Source of the DNA: Dryas octopetala
Lineage: Eukaryota; Streptophyta; Magnoliopsida; Rosales; Rosaceae
Assembly: GCA_963921425.1 (NCBI GenBank)
Contig: OY992839.1
Coordinates: 20,134,910 to 20,198,909, forward strand
Length of the DNA stretch: 64,000 nt
Reading direction: 5' to 3'
Part shown: in pieces, positions 57,814 through 64,000 of the stretch
Layout of the letters: each line of letters begins with the position of its first letter
Numbering within the stretch: the first letter of the stretch is position 1
Made by a program: the position numbers and the translations under genes
The notes under the pieces: generated by a model
The model's input: the letters and a program-made list of their open reading frames with translations, nothing else
Databases searched by the model: none
Told to the model about the DNA's origin: nothing

Positions 57814-60800
57814 CTCCCCCTCAAGTTGGAGAGCAGATATCCAAAACTCCCAACTTGCTAAGCATACAAGTGAAAGTTTCTTTACCCAAAGGCTTGGTGA
57901 ACACGTCCGCTGCCTGTTGTGACGAAACAACATGCTTAGTGAATATTGAACTCTCTTGGATCTTATCTCTAACGAAATGGCAATCCATCTCAATGTGCCT
58001 CGTTTGCTCATGAAAAACAGGGTTGGCGGCTATGTGTAAAGTTGCTTGATTGTTACAGTGAAGCTGTATGGCCGCCCCAAGATGTGGCAACTAGAGATCT
58101 TTAAACAAGCTACGCAACCAAGAATGTTCACAACAAGTTCCTGTCATGGCTCCATATTTGGCTTCTACTGAAGAAAGAGAAACCATTTTCTGTCTCTTTG
58201 TCCTCCAAAAAATAAGTGAGTTCCCAAGAAAAACACAATAACCTATAGTAGATCTTCTAGTGGTTGGACAACCGGCCTAATCAAAGTTGCAATAAGCTTG
58301 CAATTTTAAGTCATTATGAGCTGAGAAAAAAAGACCTTGCCCAGGAGTGTTCTTAAGGTACCTCAAGATTCGAAGTGCTACCTCCATGTGTGACTTCCTA
58401 GATTCATCCTCGGTTCATGCATGAACCTACTGAGAACATGAACTACATAGGTGATATCAGGCCTAGTAATGGTCAAATATATCAAACAATCCACTAATCG
58501 TCTGTACTTTGTCGGATCCGTGAGTAATTCAGCTGTGTCAGATAATTTTAGATTTTGTTTCATAGGAAAACCAACCGACTATACCCCTAACAAATCACTA
58601 TCTTTGAGAATGTCAAGAGTGTACTTATTCTGTGAAATGTTGATCCCTTTCTTAGAGCGAGATACTTCAATACCCAGAAAGAATTTAAGATCCCCAAGGT
58701 CCTTAATGCGAAATCGAGTATGGAGAAATCGCTTAAGAGAAATAATGGTAGCCAAATCATTCCCTGTAATCAATATATCATCAACATAAATCAAAAGAGC
58801 TGTAAATGACGTCCCTCTTTTGCATGTAAATAGAGAGTAATCAGCTTTGGACTGGATAAAACCAGCAACTCATATAACTTTAGAGAATTTGGCAAACCAT
58901 TGGCGAGAAGCTTGCTTGAGACCATACAGAGATTGTTGAGGCAACATACCAGATTCTCCTCCTGTCGCCGGAGATGAACAGGTGGAGTCATATAAATTTC
59001 TTCATGGAGATCACCATGAAGAAAAGCATTATGGACATCAAGTTGGTGGAAAGACCAAGACTGAGCGGCAACAAGGGCAGAAGACAACGCACAGTGATCA
59101 TTTTGGTTGTGGGAGAAAATGTATCATGGTAATCAATACCTTCAGTTTGAGTGTACCCTTTGGCGACCTAGCGAGCCTTATAGCACCCAATAAAACCGTT
59201 AGAACGGTGTTTAATCTTGTACACTCATCGGAAACCAATGGGCCTATATCTTCCCAGGTGGGAGAGAAGTGAAAGTCTAAGTCTTGTTCAACTCTAAGGC
59301 TTGGAGTTCAGAAAGCATAGCTTGCTGCCAGTGAGAATCAGAGGCTGCCTCTGCATGGTTACGTGGTTCCACACTCTTATTGATTTGTGTGACAAAATAA
59401 AGGTGAGCAGGTGAGTAATGACGATAAGAAATGAAATTGCACAGTGGATAACGTGTACCTGGACTAGGAGACGAAGACTTCGGCATGGAAAAGGATGCCA
59501 ATGTGACCTGTGAACACACATAATCTTAGAGGTGTGCTGAAGGCTTACGATAACGTTCTGACCAGCGTGGAGGCAGAACGAGTAAAGGTACAGGTGAGAG
59601 AGTGGACAGCTGAGGGGAACTCATGTGGTGATGCTTGCGTTCTACACACACCATTTTGTTTAGGTATGTAGACACAAGTATGCTGGTACTCGAGGCCATG
59701 TTTTATAAAAAAATGTCGTAATTCTCCCTCATTGATCACACGAACAGTTTGGACAGTGGTGTTGAACTGTGTTTGAACCAAAGCAAAAAAGGATTTGAGT
59801 AGCCCCTGTGTTTCATGTTTATTATGCATAAGGAAAACCCATGTAAAACAAGAATAATCATCCACAATTGTTAAAAAATATCATGCCTCAGAAAGAGAGA
59901 CAAGTTTATGAGGCCCCCAAATATCACAATAAATAAGAGCAAAAGGTCTTGAAGATGAAATTAAACTAACGCCAAAAGGTAGGCGATTCTGTTTGGCCAC
60001 ATGATAGACATAAGAAACTTTATTTAAAGAAGATGAACAAGACAACAATGTTTTGGCTAAAAAATTAAAATGGGAAGAGGAAAGGTGTCCTAGACGGCGA
60101 TGCCATAAATTTGTGGAAGCAGGGGTAACTAGGTGACTGGATGGGTGGGTGGTGAGAGAAGCCTTGTCAGATGCCAATACCACCAAATAATAGAGACCGT
60201 CACATTACTTACCCAATCTAATCGTTGTTTTTGTAGCCAAGTCCTGCAAAATACACCAAGAAAGAAAAAAGGTCACTGAGCAATGCAATCCTTGCATAAG
60301 TCGACTGACAGACATAAGGTTAACCTTAAATGTAGGCACACAGAATACATCTCGTAAATAAAGATAAGAATTGAGAGAAAGAGTCCCAATGGAAGTAATG
60401 GGTACTGTTTCTCCACTCAGAAGCAAGACTGGGGGCATAGAGGTATTTGTAACCTTCTTAGCAAGCAAATTGGAAGCTGATGTAATATGGTTTGTAGCTC
60501 CATTATCAATAATCCAACATAAATCAAGTAATAGGTTTGAGATATCTGAAGATTGGCTAGTAACGGTATTGGCCTAAGTAGTTGGTTAATGGGAGTCTTT
60601 GTCACTCATCATGACATGGATCTGTTGGCACTAGACTTCGGACAAAGGAATGCATAGACGCTTTGATTTCTTGCATGGTGGGATGTGAGTTCACATGATT
60701 CGCGAAACTAGGATCGTTGCCCCGTTGATTGCGACTTCCCTTGGGTTTATTAGATTTGTGAAGACGATGCTCAGGGGGATATCCATGTAACTTGTAACAA

Positions 60801-61601
60801 TTATCAACAGTATGATAATCTTGATCATAATGAGTACAATGCAAAGGTTTCCTACCCATATAGGGCAGACAATCATGGCAGCAGGTTTAATTGCGACACG
60901 GGAGGAACCCAACTAACGTTTCTTCTCTTCTTGTGAAACTAAGGAATAAGCCTTGCATACGATGGGTAAGGGTTGCACAATGAGAATCTTCCCATGAACA
61001 GCGCTATAGGACTCATTAAGTCCCATAAGAAACTGCATTAAAGCATTTCGTTCTTCTTTCTCCATGTACTTCTTCAAAGCCCCACATGTACAAGAAGACA
61101 AATCAATGTAAGAAGCCAACTCATCCCACAAACCCTTCAGTTTAGTGTAGTAGTTAACAACCGACATCTGTTCTTGAGAGAGAAAAGATAATTCTCATTG
61201 TAGCTGGAAGATTCTCGGTGTATTACTTTGGGAGAATTGCTCTCTAAGATCCTCCCAAACTTCATGGGTCGTAGAGGAGTAGATCACACTATCTGCTATG
61301 TCAAGTTCAATGGAATTGAGAATCCATGAAAGTACCATGTCATTGCAACGTTGACAATGAAGAAAACATCTTTAGTAGCTTTGCCTGACGACATCTTGAC
61401 TGTACCATCAACAAAGCCTAACTTGTTCTTCGCACTTAAGGAGATGCGCATAGAACGACACCATATCGCATAGTTACCTCCGTTGAGGGGTTTGGAGACA
61501 AGAACTATCTCGGGATGATCGAAGTGATAAATAAAAAAAGAGATGGAAGTATCGTTCTTACTTCCATCCTTGTTGGAGGATTCAACGGTGGAACCTCCCA
61601 T
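57814..61601 (-). pseudogene. copia-C gag-pol, multiply broken
   Basis: Read from 61601 down: gag N-terminal domain (VLVSKPLNGGNYAIWCRSMR, NKLGFVDGTV), further gag (61167-60913), a Cys/His knuckle region (HCTHYDQDYHTVDNCYKLHG, about 60840), protease motif reading WIIDNGATNHI where D-S-G or D-T-G is usual, GAG-pre-integrase (LWHRRLGHLSSSHF, about 60110), integrase pieces (YCDIWGPH, MDDYSCFTWVF), RT (YVDD at about 58785) and RNase H ([29 protein letters not shown]). Frames change at least ten times and stops occur, so it is dead. Stop-free pieces are up to about 110 codons. Confidence 0.93.
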
Positions 61602-61665
61602 CGGAAAAACGACCCACTATTTCGCGAGGACCTGACGGCTGTAAAGGAGAGCTAGGATTTGCTCT

Positions 61666-61677
61666 GCTCTGATACCA
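61666..61677 (-). other. copia-C primer-binding site
   Basis: TGGTATCAGAGC on the minus strand abuts the 5' LTR end and is complementary to the 3' end of plant initiator tRNA-Met, the usual primer for copia elements. Confidence 0.9.
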
Positions 61678-61881
61678 TGTAAATTTGGTAAAAGATGATA
61701 TGCCATAATGATTTTTATTATGACTGAAGGTTATACTTATACAATAGGAGACCTACGATTAGTAAAACATTCCTACAAATTAGCTATACAATCAAGGAAA
61801 GAATCAACTGCTAATCAATTGTAATTACAACATTCCATATCTTACTCTAATCTAACGGTGAAAAGTGTATGACTCTCAACA
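61678..61881 (-). repeat. 5' LTR of copia-C
   Basis: 204 bp, the same length as the 3' LTR, about 11 substitutions between them. Starts TGTTGAGAGTC on the minus strand and ends TTTACA next to the primer site. Confidence 0.92.
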
Positions 61882-62110
61882 ATAACTCTCTGTCATTTTG
61901 AATAAAAATTGAGGGTATATTGGGCAACTCAAAATTTTTATTAATGGGCCCACAACACTTTTGAAAAGCACGTGAATAGTTGTTTTTAAAAAATTTAGTG
62001 AATGACCTAGAATTATGAGACACTACAATTTCTTATTTATTACCAAACACCAAAATTATTGTGAGTGAACTAGAATTGTCATCTACAATACAATCTCCAA
62101 CGGGCCATTA

Positions 62111-62342
62111 GTTGGTTAAAGCCTTAAAAGGTGCTAGAGAGTTTGAGTATATTTAAATTTTAAAACATGTTTGCTCTTAGAGAATATTTGAAGCATATTT
62201 GAAAAAGTTAATTCTAGTGTGGATTTAGATTCTCTACTTATTTTAATTTTGCTTGTTTTAATTCTAACCATGTATTATATAACTTCATTCACACTTAAAA
62301 GTGTTACCAATATATTTCATTTTTAACTCTTTATCTTTAGAT
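62111..62342. other. AT-rich intergenic DNA
   Basis: No gene or element recognised. Confidence 0.5.
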
Positions 62343-62352
62343 AATAAATACA

Positions 62353-62762
62353 CAGGGCCCTTCTAATAAGGGATCCCTCATTTAGTGTTAAATGAGGGAT
62401 CACCTTGTGGGGCCCACACGAGTCGTTTTGTGTTAATCCGAACCGTCCATTTTTTGCATCTCCATTGATAGATCATCCATACAAAAAATCAGCCAAATTG
62501 GAAATCGTTTACCCGTTCGATTAAGCGGTCAAAGTTTAGGTGTTTATAGAGGAATTTGTTGTTCATCCATTTGTTTTAAACTTTGACCGCTTAAATAAAT
62601 GGCTAAACGATTTCCGATTTGGCTGATTTTTTGCAGAGATGATCTATCAATGGAGATGTAAAAAATGGACAGTTCTGATTAACACAAAACGAACCGTGTG
62701 GGCCCCACAGGGTGATCCCTCATTTAACACTAAATGAGGGATCCCTTATTGGAAGGGCCCTG
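62353..62762. mobile_element. Foldback MITE (family F, copy 3), perfect 10-bp TSD
   Basis: Left CAGGGCCCTTCTAATAAGGG and right CCCTTATTGGAAGGGCCCTG pair with one mismatch, and the arms stay paired for about 190 bp each (GATCCCTCATTTAGTGTTAA, GGGGCCCACA, GATAGATCATC). AATAAATACA is duplicated exactly (62343-62352 and 62763-62772). The 410-bp element is nearly all arm. Its TSD length suggests Mutator. It is the least decayed of the three family F copies. Confidence 0.92.
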
Positions 62763-62871
62763 AATAAATACATATCTAAGACTCTAAATAAATACATATC
62801 TAAGACTAAAGTTATGAACCGGAAACAAGTAAAGAAAAAATAAGTAGAAAATCTAAATCCTCAGAACTTCA

Positions 62872-62977
62872 TAAATTTGGGGATTACTAATCAAAGTTGC
62901 TTGAACAATTGAACAAAGATATTTTAAATTTGGGGATTACTAATCAAAGTTGCTTGAACAATTGAACAAAGATATTT
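62872..62977 (+). repeat. 53-bp tandem duplication, two identical copies
   Basis: TAAATTTGGGGATTACTAAT starts at 62872 and again at 62925; the full 53-bp units appear identical, so the duplication is recent. Confidence 0.9.
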
Positions 62978-64000
62978 TGCTCTAGCGAATTTTCTGTATA
63001 TTTTGACAGTTTTTTGGCATTGCATAGGTTGACTTTTTAACTAATAGGACAGGAAACTCCATATCAAATCTTTAAGATATGGTACTCTATATATACATAT
63101 ATTAAACTTGCTTTGGACAAATTAAAAGCATGATTACTTGTTTTTTATCAAGAAAAGCATGATTAATTGATTAATTACACCCGAAATGTTAAACGAATTT
63201 AAAGTGGAACTGTAGACAGAAAAAAGTATAACCTATACAAAGAGAAAAGTTCAAGTGTGATGTCCACATTTTTTTTAATAATAAAAAAAATCGTTTATTT
63301 TTAGGACAATCTTTAATGATTAGTTTTATAAATTAATTAGCTATTAAATGTTGTTTAGTTATGTAATTGTGTAAATAAATACAATTTATCACATAACAAA
63401 ATTAAATACAATTTATCACATAAAATTTAAACAACGAAGATGATGACAATTAAATAGTCTAATAATTTTCGATTGAACTTGGAAAAAAAAAAAAACACTA
63501 ATTCTTAAGGGTTGACTTAAAGAAAGACCGTTGGTGTTACTAAGCCGCAGTGTAGAGGTAGGAAGTCCACATTTTAGAATCTGTACATCCTAAACCTTTG
63601 ATTATTTGCACACAAAGTCAATACCAAGTCCCCTCAAAGCCAATATGACTACGCAGGACAAGAGCTGAAGCATGGTTGACTGGGTCTGATCAAAATCTAA
63701 AACCATATTTTAATCTTGGCCTCAATATCAATAGTGGCCGACCTATGAATGGGTTGGGCATGCATGCCCTGCATGATCTGTACGACTTTCTTTGTTCACT
63801 TCTATGCCCCTATGTTATTGGTATTATTTCATCAATTTTGCTTCTCTTCCGATGGGCATTTATGTCAAAAAGTGAGTGGACTGAAGATATGGTTGATGTG
63901 TGTGGGCTGTATTCATCATTGGAAATGATTCAGTTTGAGAGCCGAGCACCACATGGCAGTATCCCATAAATGAGGGCATCTGTCATTTTGTCAGAACAAT
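62978..64000. other. AT-rich intergenic DNA
   Basis: A 97-codon open frame at 63676-63969 has a hydrophobic middle but no family features; I do not support it as a gene. Nothing else recognised. Confidence 0.45.

Larger units (their letters stand above)
57610..61881 (-). mobile_element. Full-length inactive Ty1/copia element (copia-C)
   Basis: Two 204-bp LTRs bound a 4,272-bp element. ATAAC is duplicated exactly (57605-57609 and 61882-61886). The primer site TGGTATCAGAGC (61677-61666, minus) follows the 5' LTR directly and fits initiator tRNA-Met. The polypurine tract GAGGGGGAG (57822-57814, minus) precedes the 3' LTR. Gag-pol is broken many times. By eye the LTRs differ at 11 of 204 sites (about 5%), so the insertion is not recent. 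Confidence 0.96.
57394..62110 (+). mobile_element. MITE (family H, copy 2) split by a copia insertion
   Basis: 57394-57609 carries TAGTTTGGTATTGTAAG and GTGTTTGGTAAACTATGTTT, matching the reverse complement of 32399-32591. The rest, 61882-62110, ends CAATCTCCAACGGGCCATTA, resembling its inverted terminus. The copia element at 57610-61881 sits between the halves, so the MITE is older. Confidence 0.6.

Noticed and set aside
63676-63969. 97-codon frame with hydrophobic segment
   Set aside because: No start context, family similarity or splice support that I can see; left as intergenic.

Overview
The window looks like an accessory, transposon-dense stretch of a flowering-plant (eudicot) nuclear chromosome. 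It is AT-rich and contains plant-type spliced genes (GT-AG introns), Ty1/copia, LINE and large LTR fragments, hAT, Mutator-like and CACTA DNA transposons, many MITEs, microsatellites and poly(A/T) runs. Nothing in it identifies the species. Only two short stretches look like host genes: a three-exon gene for an 81-residue protein (10765-11750, minus) and a single-exon gene for a 114-residue secreted four-cysteine protein (30677-31021, plus). Almost everything else can be assigned to mobile elements, often by exact target-site duplications (TSDs).

Layout. 1-3172: 3' part of a young copia element (pol broken once, 310-bp LTR). It is inserted into the reverse transcriptase of an older, decayed copia element on the minus strand (3173 to about 5950). 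6-9 kb: AT-rich repeats and one end of a CACTA-like element that holds a GC-richer foreign-looking segment. 9276-9977: TIR element with a perfect 8-bp TSD. 10.8-11.75 kb: the small spliced gene. 12.2-13.9 kb: two foldback elements with perfect TSDs and a 22-bp minisatellite. 14.5-18 kb: a LINE on the minus strand split by a 2.26-kb LTR-like insertion. 18-21.3 kb: LTR-like sequence and a copia 3' end. 23.9-26.6 kb: a 2.7-kb LTR-like unit. 27-28 kb: a Mutator-like element with 9-bp TSD. 29.5-30.1 kb: a 28-bp minisatellite and an RNase H-like pseudogene. 30.7 kb: the secreted-protein gene. 31.7-36.5 kb: MITEs, a mini-CACTA and a 2-kb TIR element inserted at its tip. 38.0-41.0 kb: a solo-LTR-like unit with a perfect 5-bp TSD. 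41.2-42.9 kb: hAT remnants.

43505-55594 is the centrepiece: a 12.09-kb CACTA (En/Spm) transposon with near-perfect terminal inverted repeats, subterminal ACGGCGTGC-type arrays, and both expected genes. The TNP2-type transposase can be read through six exons with no stop or frameshift (1074 residues). A TNPA-like gene (Plant_transposase/Ptta family) follows in seven exons. In this family TNP2 is the DDE transposase and the TNPA-like protein binds the subterminal repeats. Two lesions suggest this copy may be impaired: an Asp-to-Asn change in the usually conserved DGFNPF motif, and no AG acceptor at TNPA-like exon 4.

55.6-64 kb: tandem duplications, a hAT-type MITE, a full-length but inactive minus-strand copia element (57610-61881, two 204-bp LTRs, tRNA-Met-type primer site, TSD ATAAC) inserted into an older MITE, and a 410-bp foldback MITE with a perfect 10-bp TSD. 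Three foldback elements (12.2, 31.7 and 62.35 kb) share an inner core and appear to form one family.
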